A DNA stretch of 64,000 nucleotides from an uncultured Flavobacteriales bacterium (GTDB taxonomy: Bacteria; Bacteroidota; Bacteroidia; Flavobacteriales; Flavobacteriaceae), in NCBI GenBank assembly GCA_913058295.1, contig CAJXRD010000002.1, forward strand, positions 1 through 64,000, given 5' to 3'. The notes beneath the pieces are model-generated. The model had not been told where the DNA came from. It searched no databases and saw only the letters and a program-made list of their open reading frames with translations. The number at the start of each line of letters is the position of its first letter. The stretch's first letter is position 1. Made by a program: the position numbers and the translations under genes. Shown here in pieces: positions 35,499-42,760 of this stretch.

Positions 35499-35573
35499 AT
35501 AAATGTTTAAAGAGTAAAAATAAGTATTTAAGCTATTTATATAGCGGTAAGGAAGATATTTGTTTTTTAAAAC

Positions 35574-35604
35574 AAAAAAGCCAGAACTTTCGTTCTAGCT
35601 TTTT
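35574..35604. terminator. bidirectional hairpin terminator after the tRNA genes
   Basis: AAAAAAGC-C-AGAAC and GTTCT-A-GCTTTTT pair around loop TTTC. It lies 4 bases beyond the 3' end of tRNA-Leu on the minus strand and is flanked by A and T runs. Confidence 0.75.
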
Positions 35605-35607
35605 AAG

Positions 35608-35693
35608 TACTGAAGACGGGACTTGAACCCGTACGGACATTACTGCCCACTGGATTTTAAGTCCAGCGTGTCTACCAATTCCACCACTTCAGC
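35608..35693 (-). tRNA. tRNA-Leu (anticodon TAA)
   Basis: Read on the minus strand, the acceptor strand GCTGAAG pairs with CTTCAGT, the D-loop region is GTGGAATTGGTAGACAC, and the anticodon arm is CTGGACTTAAAATCCAG with TAA in the loop. A long variable arm (TGGGCAGTAATGTCCGTA) marks a class II tRNA, and the T arm is CGGGTTCAAGTCCCG. Discriminator base A. CCA is not encoded. Followed by a terminator and preceded by tRNA-Gly. Confidence 0.95.
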
Positions 35694-35723
35694 ATTGGTA
35701 TGTTTGTCGTTAAATTCGAATCG

Positions 35724-35796
35724 AGCGAAAAACGGGATTCGAACCCGCGACCTCCACCTTGGCAAGGTGGCGCTCTACCAGCTGAGCTATTTTCGC
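35724..35796 (-). tRNA. tRNA-Gly (anticodon GCC)
   Basis: On the minus strand the acceptor stem is GCGAAAA/TTTTCGC, the D arm AGCTCAGCTGGTAGAGC, the anticodon arm CCACCTTGCCAAGGTGG with GCC, and the T arm GCGGGTTCGAATCCCGT. Discriminator T, as is usual for bacterial tRNA-Gly. It lies 30 bases upstream of tRNA-Leu and probably forms one transcript with it. Confidence 0.96.
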
Positions 35797-35911
35797 GATT
35801 AATATGAACATAGCTTCGTTGTTAAAGCGGTTGCAAATTTATAACTTTTAATACAACTGCAAAGTATTTTTAATTAAAAAATAAATAAATATTTTTCCAT
35901 CTAAAAAGAAA

Positions 35912-35924
35912 GGGAATTATTCCC
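35912..35924. promoter_or_regulatory. palindrome GGGAAT-T-ATTCCC upstream of the S24 regulator
   Basis: A 13-bp perfect palindrome 40 bases before the larger inverted repeat. It shares the GGAAT/ATTCC core with that repeat and may be an auxiliary operator site. Confidence 0.35.
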
Positions 35925-35951
35925 ATTATTTATATAAAAATCAATCAATTA

Positions 35952-35986
35952 TGGAATATGTCCAATACCATGTTGGATATATTCCA
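35952..35986. promoter_or_regulatory. operator-like inverted repeat of the S24 regulator gene
   Basis: Half sites TGGAATATGTCCAA (35952-35965) and TTGGATATATTCCA (35973-35986) match at 13 of 14 positions as reverse complements, with a 7-bp spacer. The right half overlaps the -33 box of the promoter at 35973-36002. This is the layout of an autorepressor operator. Confidence 0.6.
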
Positions 35987-36002
35987 AAAAAGACTATATT
36001 TG
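35973..36002 (+). promoter_or_regulatory. promoter of the S24 regulator (TTG-N19-TATATTTG)
   Basis: TTG at 35973-35975, spacer of 19 bp, and TATATTTG at 35995-36002, an exact TAnnTTTG box. With the usual spacing, transcription starts at 36006, the first base of the chosen ATG, which implies a leaderless mRNA. Confidence 0.65.
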
Positions 36003-36005
36003 AGA

Positions 36006-36773
36006 ATGGACAAAGAAATAACAGTAGAAGCTAGACGGTTTAAAAAGATTCGCGAAGACTTACATCTTACCCAACAGATCTTTGCCGAAACTCTGGGAAT
36101 AGGATTAAGTACTGCAGATATCGAAAGAGGAAAAACAAAAATTACCGGAAAAGTAGTGATGTTACTTTTTAAAAATTATAACATCAACCCACTTTGGTTG
36201 TTTGGAGAGAGTTTAAATCAATATTTGTCTCCAAGTGGAGGTGATGTGAGCCCAAAGGTGATTACTACCGATTTGGATAATGAAGATTCTATTGTTCTGG
36301 TTAATCAAAAAGCTGCTGCAGGATATCCTCATAATATCCAAGATGTGGATTGGTACCAAACCCTTCCTGTGTTTAATTTACCACTTCCACAATATAGAAA
36401 TGCTACCTATCGTGGTTTTCAGGTAGAAGGAGATAGTATGTTGCCTAATATTCGTCCTAACGATTGGGTATTGGGTCGTGCGGTTGCGAATGTTTCTGAA
36501 GCTTCCGATAGTAAAATATATATAGTAGTTTTACATGATTCTGTTTTGGTTAAAAAACTTCAGAAGTTATCGGATCCAGCCAAACTTCGATTGATTTCGT
36601 TAAACGATGAATATCTTCCCATAGATGTTCAGGTAAATGAAATACAAGAATTGTGGCAAGTTAATAGTAAGTTGAGTTTTGGAGTAGATGAACCTTCAGA
36701 TAGTGGTTTGCTTAAGCAATTGCAGAAATCTATGGAGGATTTAAAGGGGCAGATTAAAAGTTTGAATAACTAG
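36006..36773 (+). CDS. HTH/S24 (LexA/CI-like) transcriptional regulator
   Basis: The start chosen is ATG 36006 (MDKEITVEARRFKKIREDLHLTQ). An upstream in-frame ATG at 35958 lies inside the operator and before the promoter. The N-terminal XRE-type helix-turn-helix (LTQQIFAETLGIGLSTADIERGK) is followed by a linker with an Ala-Gly self-cleavage site (KAAAGYP, near residue 104), then a peptidase S24 domain with Ser in VEGDSMLPNIRPNDWVLG and Lys in DSVLVKKLQK. All parts needed for autocleavage are present. Role inferred: stress- or damage-responsive repressor acting on its own gene. Its stop overlaps the convergent Kdo transferase gene by four bases. Confidence 0.87.
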   Translation: MDKEITVEARRFKKIREDLHLTQQIFAETLGIGLSTADIERGKTKITGKVVMLLFKNYNINPLWLFGESLNQYLSPSGGDVSPKVITTDLDNEDSIVLVNQKAAAGYPHNIQDVDWYQTLPVFNLPLPQYRNATYRGFQVEGDSMLPNIRPNDWVLGRAVANVSEASDSKIYIVVLHDSVLVKKLQKLSDPAKLRLISLNDEYLPIDVQVNEIQELWQVNSKLSFGVDEPSDSGLLKQLQKSMEDLKGQIKSLNN

Positions 36774-38011
36774 TCATTATAAGATTCTATATAATCTATC
36801 ACTTTTTTGGTGGCTCCAATATTACTTTTTGCAAATTGTTCTGCGATTTTACCCGTTTGATTTCTGAAATCTAAATCAATCACCAATCTTGTGAGTATTT
36901 CACTGCATTCTGAAGCATTACTCACTGTAAATAGACCATTCAAATTCAATAAAGATTTAGCTTCAGGAAATTTATTAAAATTCTTACCGATGATTATAGG
37001 AACACCAAAAGTGATGGGTTCTAAGATATTATGTAATCCTGTTGAGCCCATAGCGCCACCAACATAAGCGATGTCTGCATAACTATAAATTTTTGTCAAT
37101 AAGCCAATAGTGTCAACAATTAATACAGAATAATTAGAAAGAGTTTCGTTTTCTTTTTCTGAAAATAATACCACCTTCTTTTGGATGCTATTTCTAAAAG
37201 TTTCAATTTTTTGAGGATCAATTTTATGGGGAGCAATAATAAACTTAACAGTATCTGGAGCCGAATTAATATAATCTAAAAGCACTTGTTCATCTTCTGG
37301 CCAAGTACTTCCGCAAACAATACAAGTAGTATCTTGTTTAAATTCACTTATAAATTCTAAGTTATTATCTTGCTTTAATTGATTGGAAACTCTATCAAAA
37401 CGAGTGTCTCCACTTAAAGTGATATTATTAAAATTCAACTGTTTTAATAAGGCAATTGAAGCTTCATCCTGAACAAAAAAATGATCAAAACTATGTAGCG
37501 CTTTTCGCATAAAACCTCCATAAGGTTTAAAAAACAACTGATTTTCCCTAAATAAGCCTGAAACTAATAAAGTTTTTACCTCTTTCTTTTTTAACTGAAA
37601 AAGATAGTTCGGCCAAAACTCATATTTTATAAAAACTGCTAAAGATGGATGGGTCAAGCGAATAAATTCCCTCGCATTTTTTGAGCTGTCTAATGGTAAA
37701 TAAACAATTACATCTGCAATGGGGTCGTTTTTTTTAACTTCATAACCAGAAGGGGAAAAAAAGGAAACTATTAATTTATGTTCTGGATATTTTACTTTTA
37801 ATGCTTCCATTAAAGGCACGCCTTGCTCAAACTCACCTAATGAAGCACAATGAAACCAGATGGTTTTATCATCAGGGTTTAAAGAAGATTCTAATGTTTT
37901 AAAAACATCTTTTCTACCATCCTTAAAAAGCTTCATTTTTTTGCTAAAAAACTGAACAAGCCAAATAATAAACGAGCTACTATATATTAAAAAATTATAT
38001 AAAAATTGCAT
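36770..38011 (-). CDS. waaA: 3-deoxy-D-manno-octulosonic acid (Kdo) transferase
   Basis: A 413-residue GT-B enzyme with an N-terminal membrane anchor (FLYNFLIYSSSFIIWLVQFFSKK), the catalytic glutamate segment ASLGEFEQG, the KYEFWPNYL block, STWPEDEQVLLDYI and the nucleotide-sugar site GGAMGSTGLHNILEPITFGVPIIIGKNFNKFPEA. It adds Kdo from CMP-Kdo to lipid A precursor at the inner membrane. Divergent from the DegT aminotransferase, with which it shares an upstream region. Confidence 0.93.
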   Translation of the reverse strand: MQFLYNFLIYSSSFIIWLVQFFSKKMKLFKDGRKDVFKTLESSLNPDDKTIWFHCASLGEFEQGVPLMEALKVKYPEHKLIVSFFSPSGYEVKKNDPIADVIVYLPLDSSKNAREFIRLTHPSLAVFIKYEFWPNYLFQLKKKEVKTLLVSGLFRENQLFFKPYGGFMRKALHSFDHFFVQDEASIALLKQLNFNNITLSGDTRFDRVSNQLKQDNNLEFISEFKQDTTCIVCGSTWPEDEQVLLDYINSAPDTVKFIIAPHKIDPQKIETFRNSIQKKVVLFSEKENETLSNYSVLIVDTIGLLTKIYSYADIAYVGGAMGSTGLHNILEPITFGVPIIIGKNFNKFPEAKSLLNLNGLFTVSNASECSEILTRLVIDLDFRNQTGKIAEQFAKSNIGATKKVIDYIESYND

Positions 38012-38056
38012 AGATAAAAACTGTGTTGCTAAAATACGCTTCTTTGTGGAATTACA

Positions 38057-38087
38057 TTGTTTGCCGTTTTCAAATTTCGTAATTTTG
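38057..38087 (+). promoter_or_regulatory. promoter of the DegT aminotransferase gene
   Basis: TTG (38057-38059), 20-bp spacer, TAATTTTG (38080-38087). Predicted transcription start is near 38091, 18 bases before ATG 38109, which decides that start over the GTG at 38046. Confidence 0.6.
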
Positions 38088-38108
38088 AATCCATCTTTAA
38101 AAGTTGTT

Positions 38109-39266
38109 ATGAGAAAAATTCAAATGGTAGACCTTAAAGGTCAATACGAAGGTATAAAGGAAAGAGTTAATCAATCAGTTCTTGATGTAATAGAGTCAAC
38201 AGCTTTTATAAATGGGCCCGAAGTACATCAATTTCAAAAGGAATTGGAAGAGTATCTCGATGTAAAGCATGTAATTCCTTGTGCAAACGGGACAGATGCA
38301 TTACAAATTGCAATGATGGGTCTTGGTTTAAAGCCAGGAGATGAGGTGATCACTGCCGATTTTACTTTTGCTGCTACAGTGGAAGTAATTGCGCTTTTAG
38401 GACTTACTCCAGTTTTAGTAGATGTAGATCCTATTACTTTTAATATAGATACTGCTGCAATTAAAAAAGCAATAACGTCTAAAACAAAAGCAATTGTGCC
38501 GGTTCATTTATTTGGTTTAGCGGCCAATATGGATGAAATTATGGATATAGCTAAAGAGCATAATCTATTTGTAATTGAAGATAATGCTCAAGGTATAGGT
38601 GGAGATTATATATCTAAAGATGGTTCTAAAAAGAAAACAGGAACCATCGGTCATGTAGCTTCTACTTCCTTTTTTCCTTCTAAAAATTTAGGATGTTATG
38701 GAGATGGTGGGGCAATATTTACAAATGATGATGATTTAGCACATATCATTAGAGGAGTTGTAAATCACGGAATGTATAAGAGATATCATCACGATGTAGT
38801 GGGTGTTAATTCTAGATTAGATTCTATTCAGGCAACTATTTTAAGAGCAAAACTTCCTAATTTAGATACTTATAATAAAGCAAGACGGGATGCCGCAGCA
38901 AAATATAACAAGGCTTTTGAAGGAATTGAAAATATCATAACTCCTACTTGTTCATGTAGTTGTTCTTCAGAAATGAAAGAAAACTGTGTTTTGCATGTAT
39001 ACCATCAGTATACTTTGAAGATTGTAAATGCAGATCGAGATGCATTAGCAGCTCATTTAAATGAAAATAATATTCCCTGTGGTGTATATTACCCAATTCC
39101 TTTACACCTTCAAAAAGCATATTTAGACGATCGATATAAGGAAGAAAATTTTACGGTAACCAATCAATTAGTTAAAGAAGTAATTTCATTACCTATGCAT
39201 ACAGAGTTGGACGATGAGCAAATAGAGTTTATCAGTACTACGATCATCAATTTTCTAGCAAAATAA
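38109..39266 (+). CDS. DegT/DnrJ/EryC1-family PLP aminotransferase
   Basis: Start ATG 38109 (MRKIQMVDLKGQYEGIKERVN). Typical blocks are CANGTDALQIAMMGLGLKPGDEVITADFTFAATVEVI, VPVHLFGLAANMDEIMDIA, EDNAQGIGGDY and the lysine that binds PLP in STSFFPSKNLGCYGDGGA. The enzyme makes amino sugars on nucleotide-sugar precursors for surface glycans (WbpE/FdtB-like). An unusual cysteine-rich insert, PTCSCSCSSEMKENC, stands just before the HVYHQYTLKI block. GalE follows after 36 bases. Confidence 0.9.
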   Translation: MRKIQMVDLKGQYEGIKERVNQSVLDVIESTAFINGPEVHQFQKELEEYLDVKHVIPCANGTDALQIAMMGLGLKPGDEVITADFTFAATVEVIALLGLTPVLVDVDPITFNIDTAAIKKAITSKTKAIVPVHLFGLAANMDEIMDIAKEHNLFVIEDNAQGIGGDYISKDGSKKKTGTIGHVASTSFFPSKNLGCYGDGGAIFTNDDDLAHIIRGVVNHGMYKRYHHDVVGVNSRLDSIQATILRAKLPNLDTYNKARRDAAAKYNKAFEGIENIITPTCSCSCSSEMKENCVLHVYHQYTLKIVNADRDALAAHLNENNIPCGVYYPIPLHLQKAYLDDRYKEENFTVTNQLVKEVISLPMHTELDDEQIEFISTTIINFLAK

Positions 39267-39302
39267 ACTTTAATAAAAACACCCGTTTATTCGGTCCATT
39301 AT

Positions 39303-40310
39303 ATGAGTAAAATATTAGTAACAGGAGGATTAGGGTATATAGGTTCACACACTGTGGTGGAACTTCAGGATGAAGGATATGATGTTGTTATAATTGACAA
39401 TCTTTCTAATTCTTCCATAGAAGTTTTGTCTAGAATTACTTCTATAACAGGGGTTAAACCTGCTTTTGAACAGATTGATTTAAAAAATAAAGAGGACGTT
39501 AAACAATTTTTTAAAAAATATACTATTGATGGAGTGATTCATTTTGCAGCATCAAAAGCAGTTGGCGAGAGTGTAGATGAACCTTTGAAATATTACGAAA
39601 ATAATATTACTACCTTGACTTATGTGCTAAAGGAAATGACAGCAAATAATGTTAAGAATTTTATTTTTAGTTCCTCTTGTACGGTTTATGGGCAAGCGGA
39701 TGAATTACCTATAACTGAAAATGCGCCAACAAAACCTGCAGAGTCTCCTTATGGCGCTACAAAGAAAATGGGAGAAATTATAATTGAAGATACTACAAAA
39801 GCAACCGATTTAAATGCGATTGCATTGCGTTATTTTAACCCAATTGGGGCACATGAAACTGCGAAAATTGGAGAATTACCTTTGGGAGTTCCTCAGAATT
39901 TAATTCCTTATGTAGTACAAACTGCTGCTGGAATTAGAGAATGTCTCTCTGTTTTTGGAGACGATTATGATACTCCAGACGGTACCGCAATCAGAGATTA
40001 TATTCATGTAGTAGATTTAGCAAAAGCACATATAGTTGCCTTAAATAGGCTGTTGAAAAATGAAAACAAAGCGAAGTGTGAGTTTTTTAATATAGGTACA
40101 GGAACAGGAAGTTCAGTATTAGATGTAATAAATGCTTTTGAAAAAGCCACGAATAAAAAAGTAAATTATAAAACCGTTGATCGACGTGCTGGTGATATAA
40201 CTTCTGCTTTTGCAGATACTTCTTTAGCAAATAAAGAGCTAGGTTGGAAGGCGGAACTTAGTTTAGAGGTAGCACTAGCTAGTTCTTGGAAATGGCAAGA
40301 AAGCTTATAA
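39303..40310 (+). CDS. galE: UDP-glucose 4-epimerase
   Basis: A 335-residue extended SDR with NAD motif VTGGLGYIGSH, SSSCTVYGQADELPITE, catalytic SPYGATKKMGE (YxxxK) and RYFNPIGAHET. The segment YDTPDGTAIRDYIHVVDLAKAH is characteristic of GalE. It interconverts UDP-glucose and UDP-galactose for cell-surface polysaccharides. Same strand as the DegT gene, so co-transcription for glycan building is plausible. Converges with fabD at a 20-base gap in which no hairpin is visible. Confidence 0.95.
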   Translation: MSKILVTGGLGYIGSHTVVELQDEGYDVVIIDNLSNSSIEVLSRITSITGVKPAFEQIDLKNKEDVKQFFKKYTIDGVIHFAASKAVGESVDEPLKYYENNITTLTYVLKEMTANNVKNFIFSSSCTVYGQADELPITENAPTKPAESPYGATKKMGEIIIEDTTKATDLNAIALRYFNPIGAHETAKIGELPLGVPQNLIPYVVQTAAGIRECLSVFGDDYDTPDGTAIRDYIHVVDLAKAHIVALNRLLKNENKAKCEFFNIGTGTGSSVLDVINAFEKATNKKVNYKTVDRRAGDITSAFADTSLANKELGWKAELSLEVALASSWKWQESL

Positions 40311-40330
40311 TCCCTAAGTCTTTATGATAA

Positions 40331-41218
40331 TTATGCTTCAAATGAAGCGCCACTAGCAGTTACACTTCTGTCAATTTTACGCATTAAACCTTGTAATACT
40401 TTACCTGGACCAACTTCGGTAAATTCAGTTCCACCATCTGCAACCATTTGTTGGATACATTGAGTCCATCGAACAGGAGCGGTTAATTGTGCAATAAGAT
40501 TTTCTTTAATTTCATCAGGGTTTGTTACTGCTTTAGCAACAACATTTTGATATACTGGACAAGTAGGCTCACTAAAAGTAGTCCCCTCGATAGCTGCTGC
40601 AAGTTCCTCACGTGCAGGTTCCATTAAAGGACTATGAAAAGCTCCTCCAACAGGCAATACTAAAGCACGACGTGCACCTTTTTCAGTTAATAAGTCACAG
40701 GCTTTGTTTATGGCTTCCACTTCTCCAGAAATCACTAACTGTCCTGGACAGTTATAATTTGCTGCCACAACAACTCCATCAATTTCTGCACAGGCATCTT
40801 CCACAACTTTGTCATCCAATCCTAGTACTGCAGCCATTGTAGATTCTTGTGCTTCACAGGCTTTTTGCATAGCTAAAGCTCGTTTAGAAACTAATTTTAA
40901 TCCATCTTCAAAAGTCAAAACTCCATTAGCAACCAAAGCAGATAATTCTCCTAAAGAATGTCCAGCTACCATTTCTGGCTTAAAATCATCACCCAAAACC
41001 TTCGATAAAATAACCGAATGCAAGAAAATTGCTGGTTGTGTTACTTTGGTTTCTTTAAGCTCTTCAGGTGTACCCTCAAACATAATGTCTGTGATACTAA
41101 AGCCTAAAATTTGGTTTGCCTTATTAAATAGCTCTTGAGCTAAGCTTGAATTTTCAAATAAATCAAGTCCCATTCCTGTAAACTGAGCGCCTTGACCTGG
41201 AAAAATATATGCTTTCAT
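40331..41218 (-). CDS. fabD: malonyl-CoA:ACP transacylase
   Basis: 295 residues with FPGQGAQFTGMG at the start, the nucleophile elbow GHSLGE (Ser), the partner histidine in VGGAFHSPLMEPA and the oxyanion-hole Gln-Gly of the N-terminus. It loads malonyl groups on ACP, which serves both fatty acid synthesis and, probably, the pigment cluster. That cluster has no malonyltransferase of its own. Last gene of the minus-strand group thyA-folA-fabD. Confidence 0.96.
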   Translation of the reverse strand: MKAYIFPGQGAQFTGMGLDLFENSSLAQELFNKANQILGFSITDIMFEGTPEELKETKVTQPAIFLHSVILSKVLGDDFKPEMVAGHSLGELSALVANGVLTFEDGLKLVSKRALAMQKACEAQESTMAAVLGLDDKVVEDACAEIDGVVVAANYNCPGQLVISGEVEAINKACDLLTEKGARRALVLPVGGAFHSPLMEPAREELAAAIEGTTFSEPTCPVYQNVVAKAVTNPDEIKENLIAQLTAPVRWTQCIQQMVADGGTEFTEVGPGKVLQGLMRKIDRSVTASGASFEA

Positions 41219-41275
41219 ATTTTAATATAAATTATTTTGCAAAAATAGCTTTTTAATTGAAATCTAAGATTGATT

Positions 41276-41758
41276 TTATTTTCTAATAAAAGTTTGATAG
41301 GTGAAATCAAATTTATGACGTTCGTTCTTTTCATAAAGCACTTCTTGGATGAGCTCCCAGTTTTCAATAGGGATTTCAGGGAAAAAAGTGTCAGCTTCAA
41401 AATTTTCATGAACTCGAGTGAGTTCTATTTTATCGGAAACCTCTAAACCTAATTTGTAAATCTCACCACCTCCAATAATAAAAGGTTGTTCGTCATTTTT
41501 TGCTATTTCTAATGCTTCAGACATAGAATGGACTATAATAGCACCCTCTGGATTATAATCCTTGTTTCTAGTAATTACGACATGAACTCTATTCGGCAAA
41601 GGTTTTGGAAAGGATTCGAACGTTTTACGACCCATAATGATATGATGGTCGGTAGTTAGTTTTTTGAATCGTTTAAAGTCGTCTGGTAAATGCCAAACCA
41701 AATCATTATCTTTCCCTAACTCATTGTTTTTTCCTGCGGCGGCAATAATCGTTATCAT
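41276..41758 (-). CDS. folA: dihydrofolate reductase
   Basis: 160 residues with MITIIAAAGKNNELGKDNDLVWHLPDDFKRFKKLT at the start, the MGRKTFESF block, RVHVVITRN and IIGGGEIYKLGL, and a C-terminal TYQTFIRK. It regenerates tetrahydrofolate after thymidylate synthase, whose gene lies 19 bases upstream. Confidence 0.96.
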   Translation of the reverse strand: MITIIAAAGKNNELGKDNDLVWHLPDDFKRFKKLTTDHHIIMGRKTFESFPKPLPNRVHVVITRNKDYNPEGAIIVHSMSEALEIAKNDEQPFIIGGGEIYKLGLEVSDKIELTRVHENFEADTFFPEIPIENWELIQEVLYEKNERHKFDFTYQTFIRK

Positions 41759-41777
41759 AATTTTTTAATGAATTAAT

Positions 41778-42602
41778 TTAGATAGCAACTGCTCCTTTAA
41801 TATGAGGATGATGTTCATAATCTGTTAATGTAAAATCATCAAAAGTGAAATCAAAAATATTTGTAATCTCTGGGTTCAAAACCATTTTTGGTAAAGGCTT
41901 TGGTTCTCTAGATAATTGAAGTTCCACTTGTTCTTTGTGATTGCTGTAAATATGAGCATCGCCAAATGTATGTATAAAATCACCTGCTTCCAACCCACAA
42001 GCTTGTGCCATCATCATAGTGAAAAGGGCGTAGGATGCAATATTAAAAGGCACTCCTAAAAACACATCTGCACTTCGTTGGTAAAGCTGACAAGATAATT
42101 TTCCGTCTGCTACATAAAACTGAAAAAAAGCATGACAAGGAGGTAGAGCGGCTTTTCCATTAGCTACATTTTCTGAAAATGATTTGCTAGTATCTGGTAA
42201 TACGGAAGGATTCCAAGCAGAAACTAACATTCTACGACTATCAGGATTGTTTTTTAAAGTTTCAATGATTTCAGTAATCTGATCTATTTCGTCCCCATTC
42301 CAGTTGCGCCATTGGTATCCATAAACAGGTCCTAAGTCTCCATTATCATCTGCCCATTCGTTCCAGATTCTCACCCCATTTTCTTGTAAATACTTAATGT
42401 TAGTGTCTCCTTTTAAAAACCATAGCAATTCATATACTATCGATTTTAAATGTAGTTTTTTGGTAGTTACCATTGGGAATCCTCTACTTAAATCGAATCG
42501 CATTTGGTATCCAAAAACACTTTTGGTTCCTGTACCAGTACGATCTTGTTTAAGAGTTCCGTTTTCTTGAATATGGCGGATTAAGTCGTGGTATTGTTTC
42601 AT
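41778..42602 (-). CDS. thyA: thymidylate synthase
   Basis: 274 residues. The nucleophile is in [42 protein letters not shown], with the phosphate-binding arginines in [11 protein letters not shown] and [10 protein letters not shown], and [14 protein letters not shown] at the C-terminus. It methylates dUMP to dTMP with methylene-tetrahydrofolate. Upstream of folA in the same transcription direction. Confidence 0.97.
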   Translation of the reverse strand: MKQYHDLIRHIQENGTLKQDRTGTGTKSVFGYQMRFDLSRGFPMVTTKKLHLKSIVYELLWFLKGDTNIKYLQENGVRIWNEWADDNGDLGPVYGYQWRNWNGDEIDQITEIIETLKNNPDSRRMLVSAWNPSVLPDTSKSFSENVANGKAALPPCHAFFQFYVADGKLSCQLYQRSADVFLGVPFNIASYALFTMMMAQACGLEAGDFIHTFGDAHIYSNHKEQVELQLSREPKPLPKMVLNPEITNIFDFTFDDFTLTDYEHHPHIKGAVAI

Positions 42603-42760
42603 AGTATGACCCTGAGATAGGGGAACTTATTTAATTAATTGTTATTTTTGAGATTCTTCAATAGTCTCGAAATGACAAAAATATTTCGTGGATAAAAATA
42701 AAAAAAAGGAATTTGTACTTAAGAATACTGAGTTAAAATCTATTAAAAGTTATTAACGTA

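Noticed and set aside
35958-36005. Upstream start codon for the S24 regulator (16 extra residues)
   Set aside because: The extension would lie across the operator and before the promoter. The ATG at 36006 coincides with the predicted transcription start and begins a normal HTH N-terminus.
40612-41138. Plus-strand open frames opposite fabD
   Set aside because: Antisense shadows. The minus strand encodes a complete, conserved FabD.
41215-41409. 64-codon minus-strand open frame between folA and fabD
   Set aside because: Overlaps the folA 3' end in another frame and is made mainly of low-complexity AT-rich codons.
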